Made by a program: the position numbers and the translations under genes
Shown here: piece by piece, positions 43,597-52,627 of the stretch
Layout of the letters: every line of letters begins with the position of its first letter
How positions within the stretch are numbered: the first letter of the stretch is position 1
Notes under the pieces: generated by a model
The model's database searches: none
Told to the model about the DNA's origin: nothing
What the model saw: the letters and a program-made list of their open reading frames with translations, nothing else
From: Clostridiales bacterium
Lineage (GTDB): Bacteria > Bacillota > Clostridia > Lachnospirales > WQUN01
Direction: 5' to 3'
NCBI GenBank assembly: GCA_031269465.1
Contig: JAISZB010000068.1
Span: 1-64,000 of the forward strand
Length of the DNA stretch: 64,000 bases

Positions 43597-45093
43597 ATGA
43601 AACCGCACAAAAAGAACGCTCTTGCCATCGCGCTTGCACTCGCCGCCGTGCTTGCGCTGGGAGTTTGCGCTGTAATTGCCGCGACAAACGATAGCGCTTC
43701 GTCAGATACGTTGGCTTCGTCTTCGTCGTCAAATGTGGTTGCTTCGCCAGTTGCCTCGGCATCCGGTCAAACCGCGCGAACTGAAACTACTATAAAGCTG
43801 GCTATCGGCAAGCCGACCATAACGGTAAATGGACAGCAGTCTCCAATTGACGAGGATGACACGGTTCCCGTAATCCAAGAAGGCCGGACGCTCATGCCAA
43901 TCCGCGCTGTTGTGGAAGCGATGGGCGGCACTGTGTCATGGGAGCAGACAAACCAAACCGCGACGCTCGTTTGCGGAGGACAGACCATCCAGCTTGCCAT
44001 CGGACAAACGACTGCGTATTTGGGCAATGAAGCGAAAGCACTAGATGTCGCGCCAGTCATCATAAACGGCAGGACGATGCTCCCTATTCTCTTTGTGGCG
44101 GAGAGTTTCGGGTATGCCGCAAGTTGGAATGGAGATGCCCAGGAAGTCACAATCACGAATATGGGGACAGACGCAAATGATGCAGTTGCTGTATATATGG
44201 TGACGGCCATCACTCCAGACGGTCTGCAAGCGGTCTACGAAGCGCTCGGCATCGCGCCGGACGCAGACGATAAAGTAGCGGTCAAGGTCAGTACAGGCGA
44301 ACCTCCCGCAAGCAACTATCTTCGCCAAGAGCTTATCGGCGAGTTAGTCAAAGGCTTAAACGGAACTTATATCGAGTGCAACACGGCTTACGGCGGTCAG
44401 CGCGCGGCAACCGCCATGCATTATCAGGTCGCGAAAGACCACGGATTTGACCCGATTGTCCTGATTGACGATTGCGGGACGAAGGAGATTCCTATTTCGG
44501 GTGGCGCGGTGCTGACGAAAGATATTGTCGGCGATCGCATTGACGACTTCAACTTCCATATCGTACTGTCCCATTTCAAAGGCCATGCTATGGCGGGATA
44601 TGGCGGCGCGCTCAAAAATCTCTCAATAGGCTACGCTTCATCTAGCGGCAAAAATCTCATTCACAGCGGCGGCGCAAGCGAATCAAGTTTTCGCGGCGAT
44701 GGTCAAGACGCTTTCTTAAAAGCAATGGCGGACGCCGCGACTGGAGTCGTTCGCTATGTCAATTCCCTTGAAGGCGGACAAATGATTTACATAAACGTCA
44801 TGAACCGACTGTCAATCGACTGCGACTGTAACGGCAATCCCTCCGAGCCTGACATCCACGACATCGGCATACTCGCTTCAGCTGACCCAGTTGCTCTTGA
44901 TCAAGCCTGCATTGACTTGATTTACAAAGCGGAAGGGAACGAAAGTTTTGTGCGGCGGGTGGAGCGGCAGAACGGCGTTCTCACGATTGAAAGCGCGGAG
45001 GCCATCGGGCTAGGTACACGGAAGTACACACTGGTTTCTCTCGATAATAGAACAGCGGAATCTGCGAACACGGCCATCAATTTCGATGTTTGA
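43597..45093 (+). CDS. Secreted CuAO_N1-domain + DUF362 protein
   Basis: 498 residues. N-terminal signal/anchor (ALAIALALAAVLALGVCAVIA, ~8-28) followed by a Ser/Thr/Ala-rich linker. Residues ~65-195 are a copper-amine-oxidase-like N-terminal stalk (EGRTLMPIRAVVEAMGGTVSW, NGRTMLPILFVAESFGYAASW). Residues ~205-480 are a DUF362 domain (VAVKVSTGEPP, YIECNTAYGGQR, FNFHIVLSHFKGHAMAGYGGALKNLSIG, DIGILASADPVALDQACIDLIY). DUF362 domains are often next to or fused with ferredoxins; here only scattered Cys (CDCNGNP) are present. Function unknown; a metal-linked redox role is a guess. AAGGAG precedes the ATG. The stop lies inside the next gene (8-base overlap), so the two are coupled. Confidence 0.85.
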   Translation: MKPHKKNALAIALALAAVLALGVCAVIAATNDSASSDTLASSSSSNVVASPVASASGQTARTETTIKLAIGKPTITVNGQQSPIDEDDTVPVIQEGRTLMPIRAVVEAMGGTVSWEQTNQTATLVCGGQTIQLAIGQTTAYLGNEAKALDVAPVIINGRTMLPILFVAESFGYAASWNGDAQEVTITNMGTDANDAVAVYMVTAITPDGLQAVYEALGIAPDADDKVAVKVSTGEPPASNYLRQELIGELVKGLNGTYIECNTAYGGQRAATAMHYQVAKDHGFDPIVLIDDCGTKEIPISGGAVLTKDIVGDRIDDFNFHIVLSHFKGHAMAGYGGALKNLSIGYASSSGKNLIHSGGASESSFRGDGQDAFLKAMADAATGVVRYVNSLEGGQMIYINVMNRLSIDCDCNGNPSEPDIHDIGILASADPVALDQACIDLIYKAEGNESFVRRVERQNGVLTIESAEAIGLGTRKYTLVSLDNRTAESANTAINFDV

Positions 45094-46000
45094 AATTCTT
45101 AGCCGTGAGCGGGTTTATCTGTGGTACTACTTCACGGTTCAGTTTGATCAAATCTTTCCTTATTGGGCGCTGGGGATCGTACTCGGCTCGACGATTTCCA
45201 CATTCGGAAAGGAAAGAATACACGCTATGCTCACGGCATTGCAAGGAAAGCGGCTCGGCGCATTCGGTGCACTCCCCGCAAGCGCGCTGGGCATTGCCTC
45301 GCCACTGTCATGCTACGGCACAATTCCGCTTACCGCTTCTTTTTCCGAGAAGGGAATAAAGGACGACTGGCTCGCGGCGTTTATGATGAGTTCTATTCTA
45401 TTGAATCCGCAACTTATTATCTACAGCGCCGCACTCGGCTCAACCGCACTCACTATTCGGATAGCAACGTGCTTTTTTAGCGGCGCGGTTGCGGGACTGC
45501 TTGTGAGAATTTTCTATGTGCGAAAAGGTAAAAACTTCTTCCGATTTGACAGTTTCAACGAACCGCCTGCCAACCGAGACACAGCCCCAAATCTACTGAT
45601 GCGATTGCTCAAAAGCATCGGGCGCAACATCAAGGCGACTGGGTTGCATTTCATTATCGGCATCGCTCTGTCCGCCGCATTCCAACGGTATGTCCCGGCT
45701 GACGCAATGACTCGGTTGTTCGCGGGCAACGAAGCGTGGGGAGTGCTGATGGCGGCGACTATCGGAGTGCCGCTCTACGCCTGCGGCGGCGGCACTATAC
45801 CTCTCCTGCAAAGTTGGCTGTGGGAGGGCATGAGCATGGGCAGCGCGGCGGCGTTTATGCTCACTGGCCCCGCTACGAAGATAACGAATCTTGGCGCGAT
45901 GAAAATCGTGCTGGGGACGCGAAATTTCGCGCTGTACATATTCTTCAACATGGCGTTCGCGCTCGTCTGCGGACTTGTTTTGAATGTAATTGTGAAATGA
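45086..46000 (+). CDS. YraQ/ArsP-family (UPF0718) permease
   Basis: 304 residues, about eight hydrophobic helices. The pattern ALPASALGIASPLSCYGTIP in the first half and its counterpart GVPLYACGGGTIPLLQSW plus FMLTGPATKITNLGAMK in the second half are the duplicated hallmark of this permease family, which includes ArsP, an exporter of trivalent organoarsenicals. One Cys lies in each half-motif. The substrate here is unknown. Overlaps the DUF362 gene by eight bases. Base composition and codon use in these two genes are visibly more GC-rich than in the neighbours, and with the MerR remnant and promoter just upstream they may have come in as one piece. A palindromic element starts 24 bases after the stop. 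Confidence 0.85.
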   Translation: MFEILSRERVYLWYYFTVQFDQIFPYWALGIVLGSTISTFGKERIHAMLTALQGKRLGAFGALPASALGIASPLSCYGTIPLTASFSEKGIKDDWLAAFMMSSILLNPQLIIYSAALGSTALTIRIATCFFSGAVAGLLVRIFYVRKGKNFFRFDSFNEPPANRDTAPNLLMRLLKSIGRNIKATGLHFIIGIALSAAFQRYVPADAMTRLFAGNEAWGVLMAATIGVPLYACGGGTIPLLQSWLWEGMSMGSAAAFMLTGPATKITNLGAMKIVLGTRNFALYIFFNMAFALVCGLVLNVIVK

Positions 46001-46023
46001 ATACTGATATCTTGTTTGACTTC

Positions 46024-46156
46024 TATACGGATTTGCATATGAAAGTTTCGATTTTGGAGCTTGATTATACAGTGAGTGCGATTGACATCGGCATTTCTCA
46101 CTGCTCTATGGATAATCAAGCTCCAGCATCGGTACATTTAACTGCAAATCGGTATA
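46024..46156. repeat. Palindromic element, type B, end 2 on the left
   Basis: TATACGGATTTGCATATGAA, GGAGCTTGATTATACAGTGAG, centre TGCGATTGACATCGGCATTT, GGATAATCAAGCTCC, and ACTGCAAATCGGTATA. Directly downstream of the permease gene. Confidence 0.92.
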
Positions 46157-46339
46157 TATGCGACGTACTCTAAATAAGGGTTTGCATAAGTTAAATAATG
46201 GAAACATGGATTCGGAGAGTATCAAATCTTCTCAATCAAAGGGATAGAGCGCCTCTGGACGCCTGTACATAAATTCTCTTCAATTTTGAACTTTTCTGCA
46301 AGAATTTTATGCTCTTTTGACTGGTGAATAATGCTAATA

Positions 46340-47000
46340 GAGTTGTCGGAACAGTTCCTATAAATCCTTGTTTCCGACCTGAACCCGGTACTCTTCGGCA
46401 ACGAAAGCGAAGTCCTTCCCGAACTCCCAGATGAAGTCGCGGATATTCGCCACGATTGACTCTCTCGGTTCCTACTCATTGAGGTTCTCTGGCACGTCGA
46501 GGAATTCAAGGACGCAACTGTCGCGGAGCGCGATCAATCCTGTGTTCTTGGAACAGCTTGTTTTTCACGCCGGAAAAAATCATGCTCTCAAAGAGCATCC
46601 TGTCAATTTGCAGTTCCAGTTCACGCTTGGCTTAGTTGTTGCAGCTGCAAAACAGCAGATAGAATTCCCGAGCCTTGTTGGTCTTTGACCGCGGCATAAT
46701 CAGAAGGTTATGAGCGCAGCTAATTTCTCGCACCGAGGTGCGAGTTTTTAATTTTTCGCACCAGAGGTGCGTGTTTTTTATTTTTCGCACCAGAGGTGCG
46801 TGTTTTTCATTTTCTTTGCATGTCTCCGTAAGATTTCCACTTGCGACAGATGTTTGAAGCCGAGAATCCTTTAAAGTCCTCAAACTCAACCTTGCCCCAG
46901 CTTCCCCCAGCTCCCGTGCTTCACCTTCTCGCTGACGCAGCCGCCGATGTCCCAGTACAGTCAGGCAATAGCGATTTTGAAGCTTTCCAATGAGCATCAT
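46340..47000 (-). pseudogene. DUF1016 (YhcG-type PDDEXK nuclease) remnant 2
   Basis: Pieces of a DUF1016 protein appear in order on the minus strand in different frames: a QNRYCLTV and HIGGCVSEKVKHGSWGK start (~46990-46900), GFSASNICR (~46860), an APLVRKI/REISCAHNLLIM segment (~46790-46700), REFYLLFCSCNN-stop-AKRELELQIDRMLFE (~46680-46590), and LEFLDVPENLNE then VANIRDFIWEFGKDFAFVAE, YRVQVGNKD (~46510-46365). At least two stops and several frameshifts. DUF1016 proteins are PDDEXK nucleases linked to defence or mobile elements. The C-terminal domain past GNKD is missing. Confidence 0.75.
46727..46812 (-). repeat. Three tandem ~28-29-bp units inside the DUF1016 remnant
   Basis: TCGCACC(AGA)GGTGCG followed by a T-rich spacer, three times, at about 46727, 46755 and 46784. 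On the plus strand each looks like a tiny terminator. On the minus strand the unit is the coding segment for APLVR(K/E)I, normally present once, so this is a tandem triplication of a stretch of the gene; a unit not divisible by three would shift the frame. Confidence 0.75.
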
Positions 47001-47060
47001 TACACCTTTCTTTTCCTCCTCCCAAAAACCTCCTAAAGATTTATCCTCAGTTAAGAGATT

Positions 47061-47076
47061 GTTAATAAATTATTTA
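47061..47076 (+). promoter_or_regulatory. Shared 16-mer upstream of the sensor kinase gene
   Basis: GTTAATAAATTATTTA. It matches 15 of 16 bases of 49720-49735, upstream of the export operon. Both regions also have a CCTCAGTT nearby. Candidate binding site for the response regulator. Confidence 0.4.
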
Positions 47077-47255
47077 TATATTCATAGTAGAATTGAGACT
47101 ATGGTTCCTGCATGCTTATCAGAAACGAATCCTGCATGGCATTTTACTCGCATTAGGTTTAAGCGCCATTAAATTAGATTTGCAGACTCCTTGCTTTATG
47201 CCGCCCCCATGCAATAAAATAAGCTTGAAATCCATGCAAGGAAAAGAGGAATTAA

Positions 47256-48689
47256 ATGCCTATCAAGAAGAAATTGATAATAGCCAGCATAAGCATATTC
47301 TTCATTCCCATTTTTTCAAGCATTTTGATAGCTTCCGCTTTTATGCGCGGCTATAATGAGAAATACGGCAATGAGAATACTCAGAATCAAGTTCAGCTGC
47401 TTGAGAGATTCATACTGGGTTCCGACTTACTTTCATTCCATCAGCTTTGCTTAATTCTTGAAAAACAGAATTATTACATCCAAGCTGACATAAACGGAAC
47501 CAGATATGAGACGCCTGGTTTTAAAAGCATCCAGAGCAAGAGCGCTTATGAGCTGAGACTCAAGAATGACGCCAATCTTTTCATCATGTCTTCCCTCAAT
47601 GGATTTGAGTACTATTCCACCCTTGAAAACGGCTACATCTGCGTTGTTTCCAAAAAACCGCCCTCGACTTTTTTCACAAGGGTTTTATCGGAACCTGGAA
47701 GCCAGTACATCGAAGCTACAATGACATGGGTCATATTGTCAATCACCGGTATAGTGGTTTTGGTTATAGCTTTGTCTGTATGGATCATAACAAGAAGCAT
47801 TTTGAAGCCTCTAGGGCTTATCCAAGAGGGAACGAGGCAGATAAAAAACGGAAACCTGCACTATAAAATCGAGTACGCTAAAAATGATGAGTTCGGGGCT
47901 GTTTGCGAGGATTTCGAGGATATGAGGCTAAGCCTGCTAAGGCTCAAGGAAGAGGAGGAGCGCTATGAGGATAACCGCAAAGAGCTGATAGCTGGGATCA
48001 CTCATGATCTCAATACGCCGCTCACATCGATAAAGGGCTTTGCGTCAGGATTGCTGGACGGAATAGCCAACACTCCCCAAAAGACTAGGGCTTATCTTGA
48101 AAATATAAAGTCCACTGCAGACAGAATGGGCCGCCTTATAGCTGAACTCCTGCTGTATTCAACGCTTGACATGGGCGGAGTGCCTTTTTCTTTTGAGCGA
48201 ATTGACATGAATGAATACTTTGCCGACTGCTGCAGGGATCTTTACGACGACTATCTTGAAAAAGATATGGTGATGCATTTCAAATCAACAAATGAAAATG
48301 TCTGTTGCAACATAGATATCGTTCAGTTCAACCGCGCAGTCATAAATGTTTTGGAAAACTGCGCAAAGTACAAATGCGACGGCAAAGGAAACATATATAT
48401 CAGCGTAACGAAAGCCGGCAGCTGCGCCCTTTTTTCTTTCAGGGACGACGGTTTGGGCATATCCCCGGTTGAAGCGGGCAACGTTTTCCAGGTTTTCTAC
48501 CGCGAAGACAAATCAAGGGGCAAAACAGTCGGAAGCGGCTTGGGCCTTGCAATAGTCCAGAGAATAATAACCGCTCACAACGGCACAGTTCAAGTGAACC
48601 CAGCATACACAAACGGACTTGAAATAATCATGACTCTGCCGCTAGTTCAAGAAGGAGCCGAGAAGCATGAAGCGAATACTGATCATTGA
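47256..48689 (+). CDS. Sensor histidine kinase with HAMP domain
   Basis: 477 residues. Membrane helix 1 (~6-29), an extracellular sensing region of ~125 residues without a recognised domain, membrane helix 2 (~157-179), HAMP (~180-232), dimerisation/phosphoacceptor domain with His250 in AGITHDLNTPLTSIKGF, and an HATPase with N (ENCAKYK), G1 (RDDGLGIS) and G2 (GSGLGLAIV) boxes. GAGGA precedes the ATG at 47256. It overlaps the response regulator by 23 bases. Sensing region plus the downstream exporter suggests a cell-envelope or antimicrobial-stress sensor; the signal is unknown. Confidence 0.92.
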   Translation: MPIKKKLIIASISIFFIPIFSSILIASAFMRGYNEKYGNENTQNQVQLLERFILGSDLLSFHQLCLILEKQNYYIQADINGTRYETPGFKSIQSKSAYELRLKNDANLFIMSSLNGFEYYSTLENGYICVVSKKPPSTFFTRVLSEPGSQYIEATMTWVILSITGIVVLVIALSVWIITRSILKPLGLIQEGTRQIKNGNLHYKIEYAKNDEFGAVCEDFEDMRLSLLRLKEEEERYEDNRKELIAGITHDLNTPLTSIKGFASGLLDGIANTPQKTRAYLENIKSTADRMGRLIAELLLYSTLDMGGVPFSFERIDMNEYFADCCRDLYDDYLEKDMVMHFKSTNENVCCNIDIVQFNRAVINVLENCAKYKCDGKGNIYISVTKAGSCALFSFRDDGLGISPVEAGNVFQVFYREDKSRGKTVGSGLGLAIVQRIITAHNGTVQVNPAYTNGLEIIMTLPLVQEGAEKHEANTDH

Positions 48690-49359
48690 AGACGACAAGC
48701 AGATAGCTGAATTTGAAAAAGACTACCTGGAGGCAAGCCAGTATGAAGTGGATGTCTGCGCAACCGGCGACTCGGGCCTTAGAAAAGCCGAAGAGGCGGA
48801 CTACAGCCTAATCATCCTGGACATTTCGATGCCTAATATGGACGGCTTCGAGGTTTGCAGGCAACTTGCAAAAAAGCGGGACATACCAATCATCTTTGTC
48901 AGCGCGAAAAGCGACAGCCTTGACAAGCTCAAGGGTTTCGGGCTGGGCGCCGCAGATTACGTGGTCAAGCCGTTCGAGCCTTCAGAGCTTGTAGCCCGAG
49001 TAAATACTCACATAAAAAGATATGATCTCCTTACTAATTCCAAAGAAGCAAGCGCCAATGAAATCTTGTCTGGCGATCTCAGAATAGAAAAGCAATCCCG
49101 GCGCGTATTCCTAAAGGACAGCGAGGTTTCTCTAGCAAACAAGGAATTTGATCTCTTGCTCTTCATGGCGGAGAATCCCAATATAGTCTTCAGCAAAAAC
49201 AAGCTTCTTGATGAAGTCTGGGGCATAGACGCATACGTGGATCTTTCCACTGTAGCGGTGCACATCAATAGGATTAGGGAGAAAATTGAAGAGAACTCCA
49301 GCAAGCCAAAATTCGTGGAAACCGTCTGGGGCGCTGGATACCGCTTCAATAAGCGATGA
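48667..49359 (+). CDS. OmpR/PhoB-family response regulator
   Basis: 230 residues. Receiver with the acidic pair (IIEDDK), phospho-acceptor Asp52 in IILDISMPNMDG, and Ser/Thr-Lys switch region (FVSAKSD, VVKPFEP). The C-terminal winged helix is complete (LANKEFDLLLFMAENPNIVFSK, VWGIDAYVDLSTVAVHINRI, ETVWGAGYRF). It starts within the kinase gene, so the pair is translationally coupled. Confidence 0.95.
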   Translation: MKRILIIEDDKQIAEFEKDYLEASQYEVDVCATGDSGLRKAEEADYSLIILDISMPNMDGFEVCRQLAKKRDIPIIFVSAKSDSLDKLKGFGLGAADYVVKPFEPSELVARVNTHIKRYDLLTNSKEASANEILSGDLRIEKQSRRVFLKDSEVSLANKEFDLLLFMAENPNIVFSKNKLLDEVWGIDAYVDLSTVAVHINRIREKIEENSSKPKFVETVWGAGYRFNKR

Positions 49360-49719
49360 GCCTGACGTCGAAACATTTTAAGTGTATTATAATTTGACTT
49401 TTTCAAGCAGTAACAGTATATTGGCAAAGAAGGATAAGCTCTTTCTTGGCTGCGCGCTTGAAATAAAAGCTCCCTCGAGAGAACATAACGCTCCAAAGCG
49501 AAACCCAGGGATGATCTCCGGAGGTGCAGAATTTGATAGGCAAAATGTAAGAAACAGAAATAGTCCTTATTTTGGAAGAACTGTATAATGGCAGTAAGAA
49601 GCGATGCAAAAGCTTTTTAGTCAGATAGGCATTTGAAAACCTTCACTAAATCTCTGCTTGAATCCGACACTAAGGGCTTTCTTGTGGCTTGTCAAGAGCC
49701 TCTTTAGAATTCATAAATC

Positions 49720-49735
49720 GTTAATAATTTATTTA
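49720..49735 (+). promoter_or_regulatory. Shared 16-mer upstream of the export operon
   Basis: GTTAATAATTTATTTA, followed by CTCAGT (49737-49742), 17 bases, and CATAAT, which could be the -35 and -10 boxes. The partner site lies upstream of the kinase gene. Confidence 0.4.
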
Positions 49736-49827
49736 GCCTCAGTTTATGAACATCTTGTATCATAATGCTATAGTCTCAAAAATCCTTGGCGTGCTTTTTA
49801 CGCCTGACTAAACCAAGAGGTGGGCAT

Positions 49828-51939
49828 ATGGCAGCTCCAAAAAATAAAAACAAATCTAAACGAATAAGGATCATTGTCATAGCGGCGATTGCAGTGCTCC
49901 TTGGCTCCGGCTTCATTTATTTTCAGACTCAAAGGGCAGAGGCTTTCGCTATGGCAGCTGCGGAAAGGATTCAAACGATTTCCTTGGCCTCAGGGGACAT
50001 TTCCAAAACCATCTCAGTTTCAGGGGCTGTTGAGAGCACGAACACGAAAAACGTTTATTCCCAGCTCTCCTATACTGTAAAAGAGGTTGCCGTTGAAGTT
50101 GGAGATACAGTAGCTGAGGGAGACGTTTTAGCCACTCTCGATGTGGATAATCTGCTAAGCGACATAACCCAAGCTGAAAACAACTATGCAAACGCCTTGA
50201 AGGCTGTGGAGGATGAGCAGAAAACCCTTCAAAACAACATTGTAAATGCCTCCACTTCTCTCGAATCGGCTCAACTTGCTTTGGAAAAGCAGCTTCTAAG
50301 CTATCAGAACATACTTAAGGATCTTCAAAAAGCGAAGGACAAAGTCGCAGATCCATTTGATCCATACACATATGAAAACGCAATTTCAGACGCTCAGCAC
50401 GCTTTGGAGCGCAGAAAGCAGGAGCTAGAAGACGCTGTAAACGATGATCTGGATGATTCCAGCGATTTTGATCCTTATTCTTACGAGAATGCCATAAAAG
50501 AAGCCAAAATTTCCTTGGATAGAAGGAAAACCGAGCTGGCTGACGCTGAAAAAGCCTTGCAGGACGAAAAAGACGATGCGGGAAAGAACTTTGACGACTA
50601 CAAATTGCGGCTTGCCATAACAGACGCCGAAACCGCTCTGGACAGAAGAAAGGCTGATTTCGATCAGGCAGAGGCCAACTACTACAACGCTTGGATGGAA
50701 TACAACCTGTCTCCCAGCGAAATCGCAACCTCAGCATGGCTGAAGGTTGAAAGCTCTGAGCAAACCATGAATGCAGCCGAACAGGCGGTCACTGACGCTG
50801 AAAAAACCCTGGAGAGGGCTAAAACGGAGCTTCAAAGAAGCCAGGATGACTACTTCACCAACAATTCAGAAGCCAAAACAGATGCGATAGACGCCCTTCA
50901 GACAAAGGTCGACGCTGCGAAAAAGACTTTGGAAGATGCTCAAAGAGCTTATGACAAGTCGCTAAGCGACCTGGAAAAGGCGAAGAGCGATTTTGAGAAG
51001 TCTTTGACTGACAAAGACAAAACGTTTTCCGATCAAAAATCTGATAAAGTCAAAGCGGCAGAAAAGGCTGTGGAAGACGCTGACAGAGCATATCAAAAGG
51101 CCGTGGCAGATATGGCCAAAGCCAAGGACAAGGCCATTGAGGATGCTGACGATCAGCTCGAGGCAGCCGTCAAAAACGAAGCCGATGGCGCCAAGCAGGT
51201 GGAGAGCGCCAAGCTGAGCGTTAAAACATCGGAGAATTCCTTAAGCCAGGCTAAGGCAAAGGAAGGAACCGCAAGCACCAATGCCCTGAATTCAAAGCTT
51301 GCCCTAGACAAGCTGACAAAGCAGCTTGACGACAGCGTAATCTTATCCCCAGTAGGCGGAGTGATAACCCAAACAAACGCCACTGTAGGCGCGCCGCCTT
51401 CCGGAGTGCTCTTTGTCATAGAAAACTCCGAGGTTCTCTATGCAACTGCAAAGGTTAAAGAATATAACCTTTCAGAGATTTCGCTCGGGCAAAAGGTCTC
51501 CATTACAACCGATGCCGCGCCTGACAGAATATATGACGCCTATATTTCATATCTGTCCCCCAAAGCGGTAAGCGCCGCAGGCTCCACCAACGTCGAATTC
51601 GAAATCCGCGCCGACATCATCAATCCCGACCAGGACTTAAAAATCGGCATAAACGCATTTCTTGAAATATACACGGATTTCAAGGAAGACGTATTTACCT
51701 TGCCTCTGTCTTCAATTGCCACCAACGAACGCGGAAGCTTCGTATACGCCCTTAAGAACGAAAAGACAATGGAAACTGAGGAAATCCCGGTAACATTAGG
51801 GCTGACTACCTCGACCGCCGCTGAGATCTCCGGCGACGGCCTATATGACGGCATAGTCCTGCTTGCAAATCCCACTGACGCATTAGGCGGCTCGCAAAGC
51901 TCAACGCGAATGAGGGGGCTCATAAATGCTAGAACTTAA
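49828..51939 (+). CDS. HlyD/MacA-type adaptor with very long coiled-coil hairpin
   Basis: 703 residues, against 350-450 for most adaptors. N-terminal membrane anchor (IIVIAAIAVLLGSGFIYF, ~13-30). Lipoyl half-motifs: VYSQLSYTVKEVAVEVGDTV (~78-100) and VILSPVGGVITQTNATVG (~502-522). Between them are about 400 residues of helical hairpin with internal repeats built on DPYTYENAISDAQ, ALERRKQELEDA and related AxDAxKALERA units. Then the beta-barrel (VLYATAKVKEYNLSEISLGQKV, GINAFLEIYTDFKEDVFTLPLSSI). The ATG at 49828 has GAGGTGGG upstream; the frame extends further without a site. It links the MacB-like transporter below to the cell exterior. The hairpin could reach across a thick wall; that is inference. 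Confidence 0.88.
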   Translation: MAAPKNKNKSKRIRIIVIAAIAVLLGSGFIYFQTQRAEAFAMAAAERIQTISLASGDISKTISVSGAVESTNTKNVYSQLSYTVKEVAVEVGDTVAEGDVLATLDVDNLLSDITQAENNYANALKAVEDEQKTLQNNIVNASTSLESAQLALEKQLLSYQNILKDLQKAKDKVADPFDPYTYENAISDAQHALERRKQELEDAVNDDLDDSSDFDPYSYENAIKEAKISLDRRKTELADAEKALQDEKDDAGKNFDDYKLRLAITDAETALDRRKADFDQAEANYYNAWMEYNLSPSEIATSAWLKVESSEQTMNAAEQAVTDAEKTLERAKTELQRSQDDYFTNNSEAKTDAIDALQTKVDAAKKTLEDAQRAYDKSLSDLEKAKSDFEKSLTDKDKTFSDQKSDKVKAAEKAVEDADRAYQKAVADMAKAKDKAIEDADDQLEAAVKNEADGAKQVESAKLSVKTSENSLSQAKAKEGTASTNALNSKLALDKLTKQLDDSVILSPVGGVITQTNATVGAPPSGVLFVIENSEVLYATAKVKEYNLSEISLGQKVSITTDAAPDRIYDAYISYLSPKAVSAAGSTNVEFEIRADIINPDQDLKIGINAFLEIYTDFKEDVFTLPLSSIATNERGSFVYALKNEKTMETEEIPVTLGLTTSTAAEISGDGLYDGIVLLANPTDALGGSQSSTRMRGLINART

Positions 51940-52627
51940 AAACATTGTAAAAAAGTATTTCATAGGCGAACCCAACGAGCTTACCGTGCTAAGGAATATC
52001 AACCTGAAGGTGCTAGACGGAGAATTCGTATCCATCGTAGGCGCCTCGGGTTCCGGAAAAAGCACTATGATGAACATTTTGGGCGCGCTAGACAGGCCTA
52101 CAGAAGGAATATACTCCCTTGACGGGCAAAGCACGGGAAGCATGACTGATAATCAGCTCTCTGAGATAAGAAACGAGAGAATAGGCTTCGTTTTTCAAAC
52201 ATTCAACTTGATCCCCAGAAATACCGCCCTAGCCAATGTAGAGCTTCCCATGTTCTACTGCGGCATGGGCAAGAAAGCCAGGCGGGAAAGGGCCAAAGAG
52301 CTTCTCGCCCTTGTAGGCATGGAAGACAGGATGGATCACATGCCCAATGAGCTCTCCGGAGGCCAAAAGCAGCGCGTAGCCATCGCCAGATCCCTTGCCA
52401 ACAATCCTTCCATAGTGCTAGCGGACGAACCGACCGGCGCCCTTGACACAAAGACCGGCAACATGGTAATGGACTTGTTTTTAAAAATCAATGAAGAAGA
52501 GAAGAGGACTGTCATCCTCATTACTCATAATGAGGAGCTGGCACTGGAAACTCAGAGGATGATAACCCTGAGAGACGGCGAGATCATTTCTGACAAGCGC
52601 ATCTCAGAAAGAGGGCGGGTTTCATGA
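51926..52627 (+). CDS. ABC transporter ATP-binding protein (MacB/LolD type)
   Basis: 233 residues. Walker [10 protein letters not shown] (~36-44), Q-loop FQTFNLIP, signature [15 protein letters not shown] (~137-151), Walker [13 protein letters not shown], switch His in LITHNEE. This is the ATPase of MacB-type mechanotransmission transporters. It overlaps the adaptor gene by 14 bases and the permease gene by four, so all three are coupled. Confidence 0.95.
   Translation: MLELKNIVKKYFIGEPNELTVLRNINLKVLDGEFVSIVGASGSGKSTMMNILGALDRPTEGIYSLDGQSTGSMTDNQLSEIRNERIGFVFQTFNLIPRNTALANVELPMFYCGMGKKARRERAKELLALVGMEDRMDHMPNELSGGQKQRVAIARSLANNPSIVLADEPTGALDTKTGNMVMDLFLKINEEEKRTVILITHNEELALETQRMITLRDGEIISDKRISERGRVS

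Noticed and set aside
46727-46812. Possible CRISPR array or terminator array (three short hairpin units)
   Set aside because: Spacers are only T-rich remnants of the same unit, and the opposite strand reads as a triplicated DUF1016 segment.
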